Below are positions 56,879-64,000 of a stretch of DNA of 64,000 nucleotides, one piece after another (the stretch's first letter is position 1; every line of letters starts with the position of its first letter). A program made the position numbers and the translations under genes. Source of the stretch: Winslowiella toletana. GTDB lineage: Bacteria; Pseudomonadota; Gammaproteobacteria; Enterobacterales; Enterobacteriaceae. Location: NCBI RefSeq assembly GCF_017875465.1, contig NZ_JAGGMQ010000001.1:2108001-2172000 (forward strand). The letters run 5' to 3'. Under the pieces are notes generated by a model. It was not told the DNA's origin. It searched no databases and saw only the letters and a program-made list of their open reading frames with translations.

Positions 56879-58705
56879 CTAAGCTTTCCGCATTCTGATA
56901 ATAGACAGCGCCGTATCGTTTCTGGCTTGTAATATTGTGCTAAGGTGATCGCCCATCTCTTTCATTAATGCATTATGGCTTTCCAGTAATTCCACCATCC
57001 GCTCGATGGCTTTATTCAGTTGATCCATTACCATTTTGCCGATCTGCACATCAGCCAGATATTCATGCGCCTTCACGTTTAAGTCAGCGATAATCACACC
57101 GGTACTCAGACGCTGCGCCGTGTCGACAAAACCAATGGTTTCACCGGCCAGGCCAAGTATCCGGGCGCTCTGGTTTCTGCTGAGATGCATTTTTTTCAGA
57201 ATATTATTGGCGAGATCATCCATCATTTTACTGAGCTGATTATTTAGATTTTTCAGCGAGCTACCAAATTTTTTCAGCATTTTCGGCATCTGCTTAATTG
57301 CCTGGTTTATCGTGCCTTTGACATTCTCCACCACCGCCTGCGCCAGCGCCTTGCCGAATCGCTTATAGAGCATTTTCCCGGCGCTTTTGAGCACCATGGC
57401 GGCGGCGACAATAACCGCTACCGTTGCCGCCGCCGCGACAGCGGTATGGATGCTGTCCATCATATTGGCGCCGGTCGCTTTATCGATCTCGCGCAGAATC
57501 AGGCCAAGCGGCGTTTTATCAAAAATATCCGTGACCACTTTGCTGATGGCGTCCATTAGCGGCATAAAAATATGATCCATTAACGGACTCATCATCTTTT
57601 CAGTCAGCGAAAAACCAAATGCGGCCTCCGTAACGTAATCAGCCACCAGCAGGCCAATACCGATTACCATCAAGGTCGCACCGGCTCCGCCAAATACCAC
57701 ACTCAGCGCCCCCAGAGCAGTCAGCGCCCCGCCAAATATCTTTGAAATAAGCCCGCATTTTTTGCTGGTCTCCTGCGCCTTACGTTCCTGCTCGGCAAAT
57801 TCTTTGGCTTTTTCAGCCATATTGTTACGCGTGGCTTCCATACGCGCGTCATTGAGCGCCTGGTCGCTTTGCAGCCTGGCCAGATTGGCGTCATTGAACA
57901 TATTCATCATTTGCGCCATCAACAGGGCAGCCCTTGCCGCCATCGACAGCTGTTTCTTTTCCGCCTCCTCCAGTTGCGGACGATTCATCACCACATAACC
58001 CGCAGAATTGGTGCTGATAGCGGTCATCTGTTTAATCAGCTCGTGATGAGCAGCTAACAGCTCTTGCGCCAGCGTCAGCTGCTGAAGCACGCTGGTTTCA
58101 GCGGCCAGCACTTTGCTGTTCGCCGTATTCAACGCATTTTTCGCCGCCGCAATTTTTTCCATCAGCGCGGTATAACGCGGATCATCCGCCGTCACCCCCT
58201 GCTGTTCCAGCTCCGTCAGCGCATTCTGCAGTGCCGTCAGTCGCTGCCCGTGTACTTCCTGCTGATTTTTTTCCTGCTCCAGCTGGGCGCTGGCGCCTTC
58301 CAGCGTCTGCAGGGCATCTTTGATCTGTACAGTGGCGCGCTCCAGCGCAGCAGAAAGTTCAGAGGCTTGTTTCAGCCGGGTATCGGCGCCAGCAACCATC
58401 ACCGAGAGCAGGCTGTTGAGCGTGCAGGGTTCATCCTGTGCCACAGGCTGATTAAACAGATGCTGGAGCGCTTTACCCTCTTCGCTTTTTTTCTTTTTAA
58501 CTTCGGCACTGACTTCGCGCAGCTCCGGAGGAGTCTCACTTATTTTGCCATCAGTGGCCCCCTCCGCCAGCCCATAAATCAGTAGCGCATCCTGCGGTGT
58601 AAGGTAATTTAGTTTAAGATGAGTAAAACGATTATGAATATCAGGCTTTAAAGCCGGTAGCACTGCCGTAATAATATTCGGCGCCATACCTCTGATTGCT
58701 TCCAT
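56879..58705 (-). CDS. sipB: Type III translocator SipB/IpaB family (SctE)
   Basis: SipB is the major pore-forming translocator. The 608-residue protein has a coiled coil (about 110-250), a hydrophobic double helix at about 323-357 (FGGALTALGALSVVFGGAGA), the conserved SPLMDHIFMPLMDAISKVVT segment, and a second hydrophobic region at about 415-440. Size matches SipB (593). It follows sicA with a two-base gap. Confidence 0.94.
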   Translation of the reverse strand: MEAIRGMAPNIITAVLPALKPDIHNRFTHLKLNYLTPQDALLIYGLAEGATDGKISETPPELREVSAEVKKKKSEEGKALQHLFNQPVAQDEPCTLNSLLSVMVAGADTRLKQASELSAALERATVQIKDALQTLEGASAQLEQEKNQQEVHGQRLTALQNALTELEQQGVTADDPRYTALMEKIAAAKNALNTANSKVLAAETSVLQQLTLAQELLAAHHELIKQMTAISTNSAGYVVMNRPQLEEAEKKQLSMAARAALLMAQMMNMFNDANLARLQSDQALNDARMEATRNNMAEKAKEFAEQERKAQETSKKCGLISKIFGGALTALGALSVVFGGAGATLMVIGIGLLVADYVTEAAFGFSLTEKMMSPLMDHIFMPLMDAISKVVTDIFDKTPLGLILREIDKATGANMMDSIHTAVAAAATVAVIVAAAMVLKSAGKMLYKRFGKALAQAVVENVKGTINQAIKQMPKMLKKFGSSLKNLNNQLSKMMDDLANNILKKMHLSRNQSARILGLAGETIGFVDTAQRLSTGVIIADLNVKAHEYLADVQIGKMVMDQLNKAIERMVELLESHNALMKEMGDHLSTILQARNDTALSIIRMRKA

Positions 58706-58707
58706 GC

Positions 58708-59226
58708 TCAGGTCTCCTTAAGTTCCTGGTCTGTTGTATTATCTTTTCTTAATAACGAACGATTTTTCTTAATGGTTTCAAAATAGACGCGTGCTTTTTT
58801 TACCAGTTCCTGATCAGGACATTTCTTTATCACTACTTCGAACATCTGCAATGCTTTAATTACATCGCCCATTAATAACTGACATTGACCGCCATAAAAT
58901 ATAGGACTGTAATCTTCTTTCGCCAGAATATAAGCCAGTGAATAGAGATCGCAGGCTTTCTGATACTTCTTCTTCAGCTGATTCACTGCTCCGAGACCAA
59001 TAAAATAGTCGGGGTTTTTTAAGTCATACATACACAATAAACTAAAATAGTGTTCGGCCTCATCGAGACGCCCCTGATAATAAAAATGATGGGCATGGGC
59101 ATAAATATCTTCCATGGTATCATCAGGAATACCCTGCAAATCTTTTAGTAACACACCTTGCTGAACATACTCCAGTAGCATGGAACACATTTCAGCTTCA
59201 TGGATTGTCTCGTTTTCCTGAGTCAT
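58708..59226 (-). CDS. sicA: Translocator chaperone SicA
   Basis: SicA (SycD/IpgC class) binds SipB and SipC in the cytoplasm and, in Salmonella, coactivates InvF. The 172-residue product is a three-TPR protein, with YAHAHHFYYQGRLDEAEHYF, YFIGLGAVNQLKKKYQKACD and CQLLMGDVIKALQMFEVVIK as successive repeats. The ribosome site AAGGAAGAG precedes the ATG. It lies immediately before sipB. Confidence 0.95.
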   Translation of the reverse strand: MTQENETIHEAEMCSMLLEYVQQGVLLKDLQGIPDDTMEDIYAHAHHFYYQGRLDEAEHYFSLLCMYDLKNPDYFIGLGAVNQLKKKYQKACDLYSLAYILAKEDYSPIFYGGQCQLLMGDVIKALQMFEVVIKKCPDQELVKKARVYFETIKKNRSLLRKDNTTDQELKET

Positions 59227-59293
59227 GTCTCTTCCTTACGTTAAATCATCCATGACGAATGGGTTTATTGAAGCAAATTTGTTGAATTTCTGC

Positions 59294-60412
59294 TCACAAA
59301 GAACGCTCATCACCATCAGCGTGGCTGCCGGAGGGTTGCTCTGGCGCAGGTGATTTTTCATTGCTTACGCTATTATCCGTTTGCCACTTTCTCTCTACCT
59401 GACGTAACCAGACCAGAATTTCCATTACCTCAGAAAACTTCTCGACACTAATAAAAGTGTATTTTTGGTGAGTATGGTAAATTTCACGCGCCAGCTGCAC
59501 ATTTTCCACCACCGGCACGCCGACTTTTTCGGCATAACGGCGTACCGCCAAGGCGCGCTGATTTTTTTCCAGCACCGAGATAAAGGGAATCGGCGCAATT
59601 TCCGCATTAAGATAGATACCAACCGCAATATGTTTCGGATTAGCGATAATTGCATTGGATTTTTTAATATCATTTTTGGTTTCTTCCGATAACAGTTCCT
59701 GATGCAGCGACTTCCTTTTCTTTTTGATTTCCGGATTACCATTAATCTCTTTTGACTCTCTGTCCACCTCTTTTTTATCCATTTTAAGCTCTTTGATATA
59801 CAGCAGATACTCAGCGACACAATCAATCAGAATAATAGTGAAAATAGAGGCGATAAATATCACCAGCAGTGAATGCATCAGCTGTCCCCAGACTTTAAAC
59901 AGCCTATCGGGTTCGGCATACACCAGACTGATAATCAGCGCGCGGTTCTCCTGCCAGAACACCAGCGTAGCGAAAACAAAGCAGGCCAGATACAGCAGTA
60001 CTTTAATTAAATCTTTCAGGTTGCGCAGATTAAAGATTTTTTTAAAGCCTTTAATCGGGTTTAGCGCCGCAAAGTTAAGCTTAAGTATTTTGGTCGCCAG
60101 TCGCATGCCAGTTTGTAAAATTCCGGGTAAAAAAGAAGCGGCAATACAGAGCGCCAGTACCGGCAACAATATTTTCAGCCCGAACCACACGCATTGCAAA
60201 ATATAGCCATGCATCGTGAAGTGATACTGCCGCTCAACCACCATTTGCAACAGGTCGGAGAACGCGCGCAGCGAGGTAAAATTGAGCACCACCTCAATCC
60301 CCACCAATGTCAGACAGGTAATGATCAGATCCTTACCTTTGAAGGTCTGCCCTTTCTTTGCTGCATCGCGCTTCTTTTTATCCGTCGGTTTTTCTGTTTT
60401 GCTGGTAGACAT
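59294..60412 (-). CDS. spaS: Type III export switch protein SpaS (SctU), with NPKH at the autocleavage site
   Basis: SctU proteins switch substrate class after self-cleavage between Asn and Pro. The 372-residue product has four membrane helices in the first 210 residues and a cytoplasmic domain. At the cleavage loop it reads IIANPKHIAVGIYL, where the family has NPTH; the codon is AAA instead of ACN. Asn and Pro are kept, so cleavage is still possible. The C-terminal tail is acidic and Ser/Pro-rich. It follows spaR (18-base gap) and precedes sicA. Confidence 0.95.
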   Translation of the reverse strand: MSTSKTEKPTDKKKRDAAKKGQTFKGKDLIITCLTLVGIEVVLNFTSLRAFSDLLQMVVERQYHFTMHGYILQCVWFGLKILLPVLALCIAASFLPGILQTGMRLATKILKLNFAALNPIKGFKKIFNLRNLKDLIKVLLYLACFVFATLVFWQENRALIISLVYAEPDRLFKVWGQLMHSLLVIFIASIFTIILIDCVAEYLLYIKELKMDKKEVDRESKEINGNPEIKKKRKSLHQELLSEETKNDIKKSNAIIANPKHIAVGIYLNAEIAPIPFISVLEKNQRALAVRRYAEKVGVPVVENVQLAREIYHTHQKYTFISVEKFSEVMEILVWLRQVERKWQTDNSVSNEKSPAPEQPSGSHADGDERSL

Positions 60413-60430
60413 AAGGGTTGCCGCCTGACG

Positions 60431-61183
60431 TCAGCGTAGTGGAAAGAAAATCGTTTCCAGTCTGAGCACCTCGGAAGGCAGCACCGGAGAGAAGTAGAGC
60501 AACAGCACCATAAAACCGATCAGCGTTTTCAGGGTTAATGCCAGCGAAAAAGCATTCATCTGCGGCGTATAGCGGGCGAGCAGGCCGAGAAAAAATTCAC
60601 TTATCAGAAAAATAGTCAGTACCGGTGCCGAAAGCCGCAACCCTTGCTTCATCAACTCGCCAACATACCGGGCCATCTGCTCTGTGCCAGGTATCGCGCT
60701 GGAGAGCGGCGGCCAGAGCTGGTAACTTTGCTTCAGCACCTGCAGAAATGTCAGTACGCCGCCCGCTTCAAGGACAATCACCACCGCCAGCAGATTAAAC
60801 AGATTGGCCAGTTCCGAGGTGTCGATGCCGCTTAGCGGATTTAAGGTACTACTGAGTGTGGCGCCGCGCTGGTTATCAATCAGACTGCCTACCGCATGCA
60901 TGGTCCAGAATGGCAGACAAAGCAGAATGGCAATCAGCAGCCCAATCACCACCTCCTTGATCATCAGCCCGGTGAACACCATCAATTCCAGCTCCGCCAC
61001 CAGCACGCCGGGCACATGCCAGAGTGAGGCGCCCAGCAGGAAGGCCAGCGGAAATTTAAATAATCCGGTCAGGGTCGACTGGCTTAGCCAGGGTAGCAGA
61101 ATAAACAGCGGCAACAGGCGGGCAGAGCCCAGCATCACCATAAAAAAGCTGTTGTTCAGCTCAAAATAGAGATTGGTTTGCAT
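60431..61183 (-). CDS. spaR: Type III export apparatus protein SpaR (SctT)
   Basis: The 250-residue protein has six to eight hydrophobic helices and the SctT segments ARLLPLFILLPWLSQSTLTG near residue 20 and VGSLIDNQRGATLSSTLNPL near 110. It forms the export gate with SpaP and SpaQ. Size matches SpaR (263). Confidence 0.95.
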   Translation of the reverse strand: MQTNLYFELNNSFFMVMLGSARLLPLFILLPWLSQSTLTGLFKFPLAFLLGASLWHVPGVLVAELELMVFTGLMIKEVVIGLLIAILLCLPFWTMHAVGSLIDNQRGATLSSTLNPLSGIDTSELANLFNLLAVVIVLEAGGVLTFLQVLKQSYQLWPPLSSAIPGTEQMARYVGELMKQGLRLSAPVLTIFLISEFFLGLLARYTPQMNAFSLALTLKTLIGFMVLLLYFSPVLPSEVLRLETIFFPLR

Positions 61184-61192
61184 CGTTTGCCA

Positions 61193-61450
61193 TTACCCTT
61201 TCAGGGCGAACCAGATCACTTCCCTGCCGTACGCCAGTAATGTTTCGCCATACCATCCGGATAATAAAAACAGACAGACACAGACGCCGAGCAGCTTAAT
61301 GCCAAAAGGCAGGGTCTGTTCCTGCAGTTGTGTCACCGTCTGGAACAGCCCCACCAGCAGTCCAATAATTGTCGCCACCATAACCGGCGCCGCAGAGAGA
61401 ATTAACACCAGCCAGATGGCTTTATTTCCGGCCAGAATCACTTCATTCAT
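61193..61450 (-). CDS. spaQ: Type III export apparatus protein SpaQ (SctS)
   Basis: The 85-residue protein has two membrane helices, with the family turn VATIIGLLVGLFQTVTQLQE followed by QTLPFGIKLLGV. It forms part of the SctRST export gate. Its ATG overlaps the spaP stop by one base. Size is standard (86). Confidence 0.96.
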   Translation of the reverse strand: MNEVILAGNKAIWLVLILSAAPVMVATIIGLLVGLFQTVTQLQEQTLPFGIKLLGVCVCLFLLSGWYGETLLAYGREVIWFALKG

Positions 61451-62121
61451 CAGTTAACCGCTCCGACCAGGCCAATATCAAGATACTGTTGCAGCAGACC
61501 TTTTGAGATCAGCGTCCATCCGTCCATTACGACAAATAACAGCAGCTTAATCGGCACCGAGATGGTGACCGGACTCATCATCATCATGCCGAGGGTCAGC
61601 AAAATACTGGAGATCAACAGGTCGATAACTACAAACGGGAGATAGATATAGAAACCGATTTTAAATGCATCTTTGATTTCGGTTAATGCATAAGCCGGCA
61701 GCAGAGCAAACAGCGAGGGCGTAGGCGCATCGTCCTCATCCTGCAGTTCGCCGTCACGCTGACGCTGCGCCTGCTCAAAAAATTGCGCCAGGTCGCGGTC
61801 GCTGTATTTCTGCAAATAGTGCTTATAACCAGTAAAACCAGTATCAAGCCACGCCTCGATGGTTTCGGCGCTGCTAAGATCGATCGGCTGGTTTTTAAAG
61901 TGGTTATATCCCTCTTTCATTACCGGCGTCATCACAAATACCGAGAGGACAAAAGCCACGCTATTCAGGGTGATATTTGACGGAATTTGCTGTAAACCAA
62001 TGGCGTTTCTCACCATAACAAAGACGATGGAAAATTTGATATAACTGGTGCCGCAGGCAATCAGAAACGGGGCCAGCGACGCCAGCGTCAATACCGCAAT
62101 CAGCGAAATATCATTTTCCAT
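61450..62121 (-). CDS. spaP: Type III export apparatus protein SpaP (SctR)
   Basis: The 223-residue product from ATG 62121 begins MENDISLIAVLTLASLAPFL, has the diagnostic FSIVFVMVRNAIGLQQIPSN and a C-terminal IYLPFVVIDLLISSILLTLG with MMMMSPVTISVPIKLLLF. It forms the core pentamer of the export gate. The chosen start overlaps spaO by 11 bases; upstream frame extension lies within spaO. Confidence 0.97.
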   Translation of the reverse strand: MENDISLIAVLTLASLAPFLIACGTSYIKFSIVFVMVRNAIGLQQIPSNITLNSVAFVLSVFVMTPVMKEGYNHFKNQPIDLSSAETIEAWLDTGFTGYKHYLQKYSDRDLAQFFEQAQRQRDGELQDEDDAPTPSLFALLPAYALTEIKDAFKIGFYIYLPFVVIDLLISSILLTLGMMMMSPVTISVPIKLLLFVVMDGWTLISKGLLQQYLDIGLVGAVN

Positions 62122-62434
62122 ACTGCGCCTCATTACACAGGCTCTGAATTTCCACCCCCAGCCGCTCATCAACCATCACCAGCTCGCCCTTCGCCAGTAA
62201 TGTCCCATTGGCGTAAATCATAATACTGTTTTCACCGCCGTCACCGGCAGGAAGCACATCGCCAGTATGCAGCGCCGATAATTCATCCAGCGTCAGCGTC
62301 ATTTGATTAATAATAAAAGTCAGCTGCAGCGGAATATTATTGATGCCAATGCGCTGCTGCTCTGTCGCTTTATGGTCGTGCTGCCCGAGGAAATAATCCG
62401 GTTCATCCATGTCGTTATAGATATCTTCCAGCAT
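62111..62434 (-). CDS. Probable internally initiated short form of SpaO (SctQ-C)
   Basis: Inside spaO an in-frame ATG at 62434 (MLEDIYNDMDEPDYF) is preceded by AGGA ten bases upstream. It would give a 107-residue C-terminal product covering the second SPOA domain. Salmonella SpaO makes a comparable short form of about 100 residues from an internal start near codon 203; here it is codon 208. Confidence 0.6.
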   Translation of the reverse strand: MLEDIYNDMDEPDYFLGQHDHKATEQQRIGINNIPLQLTFIINQMTLTLDELSALHTGDVLPAGDGGENSIMIYANGTLLAKGELVMVDERLGVEIQSLCNEAQYGK

Positions 62435-63055
62435 AAAATAGTCATCCTGTTGTCGATAGGTTGCCACGCTCCTGCCGCCAATCATTACCCGTTCAGCGAG
62501 CTGATTAATCAGCAGTACATCACCGCTTTCAAGTTTGCGTACGTGACGCAGGCTTAACATGCTGCTGCCAACCATAAAATCCAGCCGCAGTGGGATGGCG
62601 TCATGCAGCAGTGATGGCAGACGCTGACTGAGCTGGCAGCGATAGCGTTCCGCCACCTGAAGCAACCAGCCATCACCACAACTGGTGCTGACCACCGGCA
62701 ACGGGCGACCGTAATAATCCGCAGATGCCACCAGCGAGGAGATCGATAACGGCTCTGCTGCTTCGCCAGGCAGGTTCAGATGGAGTGACGCGCCGCTGTA
62801 GTGAAACAGATCCCTGATTTCATCAGCAGAAATAAGATCGGCGCGCAACCCGCTTTTTTCCGGCAGGCTTTGGCCAAACCAGGCGCGCAGATCGACCAGT
62901 AATTTGCTACCGCCGACACTGGTCGCCTGCGCCAGTACGGCGCCTGGCGGCGGACAGCACATCAGAGCAGGCATGCCCAACGCCTGCCAGTGACGACAGA
63001 TCAATTGCAACCCTGAACTGGCCGCATCGTAATGCCGAAGCGGCAGCGTTTTCAT
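62111..63055 (-). CDS. spaO: Type III sorting-platform protein SpaO (SctQ)
   Basis: SpaO forms the pods that sort substrates at the base of the injectisome. The 314-residue protein contains two SPOA domains: residues about 150-205 (with LDFMVGSSMLSLRHVRKLES) and about 238-305 (with LQLTFIINQMTLTLDELSAL). The length matches SpaO (303). It overlaps spaN by four bases and spaP by 11 bases. An internal start probably yields a short C-terminal form. Confidence 0.94.
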   Translation of the reverse strand: MKTLPLRHYDAASSGLQLICRHWQALGMPALMCCPPPGAVLAQATSVGGSKLLVDLRAWFGQSLPEKSGLRADLISADEIRDLFHYSGASLHLNLPGEAAEPLSISSLVASADYYGRPLPVVSTSCGDGWLLQVAERYRCQLSQRLPSLLHDAIPLRLDFMVGSSMLSLRHVRKLESGDVLLINQLAERVMIGGRSVATYRQQDDYFMLEDIYNDMDEPDYFLGQHDHKATEQQRIGINNIPLQLTFIINQMTLTLDELSALHTGDVLPAGDGGENSIMIYANGTLLAKGELVMVDERLGVEIQSLCNEAQYGK

Positions 63056-63909
63056 TCGTCATCCTCGGCAAAGGGCGATTCCGGTTTATTACGCCGCGGG
63101 TCCCCCGTGGTTTCATCATCAAGAATCACTTTTGCAGCGGGCGCATAGCTGATTATCGCCTCCTGTAAACGACGGCTGACTAGCGGGTCAGAAGGATTCA
63201 TCGCCACCACCAGCGGCTGATTGCCGTCACGGACTGCCGTCAGCTGCACCCGGTGTTCGCTGCCCCATTGAGTAAAGGTGTAGTTAATACGATGCTGTCC
63301 ATCCGCACTGGCCGCAGGCTTTGCCACAGGTGGCGTCGGCAGCGGCGCCTTGTGCTGAGCGGCGGGCATCGGCAGCAGATCGTTTTTTATCCACGGCTGA
63401 GGATCTGCTTTACCCGACCATGCGGCGGGGATCGGCACCATACGCTGGTCATCCGGCAGTGGCTTATCTTCGATTCCCGCTTCAGGCCGTTCGCGGCTTA
63501 AGGGCAGGTCGCTGCTGTGGGGGGCCAATGCCGGCAGCGGACGCGCCGTGACTGCAGGCGGTGGAGTGATCCCCTGTAACGGCGGCGAGATACTGACCAT
63601 CGCTGGCTCACGACGGCGCGTCAGTGGCAGCTGTTGTCGTACCGGCTGATGGCTGAACGCTGGCGTACCAGCCGTTAACGCCGTTGTGTTCTCAGCATCA
63701 TGCTTTAGCATCGACTGATTCAGCGCCACAGGCGGTTTCTCCACTGCAGGTATCGGTTGTGGTAGCGTCCATCCCGTCGGCAGCAGGTCTTCAGGCTGCT
63801 GCCGCCAGGCTTTTTCCAGCTGCTTATCCAGTTCACCTGCATCGCCATTTCCAGATTCAACGGCAGGCAGCAGGGATCGCGCCACGGCGGCGGCATTTAT
63901 ATTTGCCAA
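63052..63909 (-). CDS. spaN: Type III needle-length regulator SpaN (InvJ/SctP)
   Basis: SpaN/InvJ sets needle length and triggers the substrate switch with SpaS. The 285-residue product is Pro/Ala-rich and apparently disordered from about 35 to 210, with a compact C-terminal domain (RINYTFTQWGSEHRVQLTAV, then SRRLQEAIISYAPAAKVILD) like the SctP/FliK type-III hook domain. The start codon is TTG, with GAGGAG eight bases before it; no in-frame ATG is near. It overlaps spaM by 13 bases. Confidence 0.85.
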   Translation of the reverse strand: MANINAAAVARSLLPAVESGNGDAGELDKQLEKAWRQQPEDLLPTGWTLPQPIPAVEKPPVALNQSMLKHDAENTTALTAGTPAFSHQPVRQQLPLTRRREPAMVSISPPLQGITPPPAVTARPLPALAPHSSDLPLSRERPEAGIEDKPLPDDQRMVPIPAAWSGKADPQPWIKNDLLPMPAAQHKAPLPTPPVAKPAASADGQHRINYTFTQWGSEHRVQLTAVRDGNQPLVVAMNPSDPLVSRRLQEAIISYAPAAKVILDDETTGDPRRNKPESPFAEDDE

Positions 63910-64000
63910 TTTAACTGCTCCTCTGTTTCCGTCTCATACTGACGCTGCCTGCTCTGCTGCTGCTGTTTCTGTCGGCGCTGTAACTGGCTGGTGATTTTGT
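63897..64000 (-). CDS. spaM: Type III stalk protein SpaM (InvI/SctO), C-terminal end only
   Basis: The window ends inside this gene. The visible 33 codons encode a highly charged coiled-coil tail (LQRRQKQQQQSRQRQYETET, then EEQLNWQI and stop). Position directly before spaN and the Gln/Arg-rich helix fit SpaM/InvI, the central stalk linking ATPase and export gate. Confidence 0.75.
   Translation of the reverse strand, partial: KITSQLQRRQKQQQQSRQRQYETETEEQLNWQI

Noticed and set aside
1..64000. CRISPR arrays, tRNA or rRNA genes, integrase or attachment sites
   Set aside because: No regularly spaced repeats, tRNA-like cloverleaf or integrase gene was seen. The type III island abuts gor directly without an att-like repeat that I could find.

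Overview
The window (about 55% GC, lower in parts of the last 20 kb) looks like the chromosome of a member of the Enterobacterales, most likely an Erwiniaceae (Erwinia/Pantoea-like) bacterium. The core block pitA-uspB-uspA-rsmJ-prlC-rlmJ-rnz-gor has enterobacterial gene order, but no dtpB lies between uspA and rsmJ. The SPI-1-like secretion island next to gor resembles the inv/spa (Ysa-type) islands known from Erwinia amylovora and Pantoea stewartii. The genus assignment is inference.

Region 1 (1-26.8 kb, all on the minus strand) is a nearly complete type VI secretion system (T6SS): tssH/clpV (cut by the window edge), tssG, tssF, tssE, tagJ, an unnamed exported protein, pppA, fha, hcp, tssC, tssB, tssA, tagF, tssM, tssL, tssK, tssJ and an SH3 lipoprotein. 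Between fha and tssC lies an effector/immunity cargo zone. Two proteins combine a peptidoglycan-binding domain with a lysozyme-like domain, and each is followed by exported proteins related to LprI-type lysozyme inhibitors (DUF1311). The zone also holds a probable remnant of another LprI-like gene, an exported small gene broken by a one-base frameshift, and a Tai4-like immunity gene with no visible amidase partner. vgrG and a ppkA-type kinase are not in the window.

Region 2 (27.9-33.8 kb) is an amine or amino-acid utilisation locus: a DUF2000 protein, a DadA-like FAD oxidoreductase, RidA and an ornithine-cyclodeaminase-family protein on the minus strand, facing a divergent AraC regulator and an APC-family permease. 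About 1.1 kb of AT-rich, gene-free DNA separates it from the T6SS.

Region 3 (34.0-44.7 kb) is core genome: yhiN, pitA, uspB, uspA, rsmJ, prlC, rlmJ, rnz and gor.

Region 4 (44.8 kb to the end, all minus strand) is an SPI-1-family type III secretion island. In transcription order it reads spaM (partial), spaN, spaO, spaP, spaQ, spaR, spaS, sicA, sipB, sipC, sipD, iacP, prgH, prgI, prgJ, prgK, orgA, orgB, a tiny gene, a lipoprotein, a hilA-like regulator, and an unrecognised 425-residue protein at the border. The hilA-like gene is interrupted by a 1,207-bp IS3-family element flanked by a perfect 4-bp duplication (TGGA). Removing the element and one copy of the duplication restores one 509-codon reading frame, so the insertion is probably recent. 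It should have removed the island's expected activator while the structural genes stay intact.
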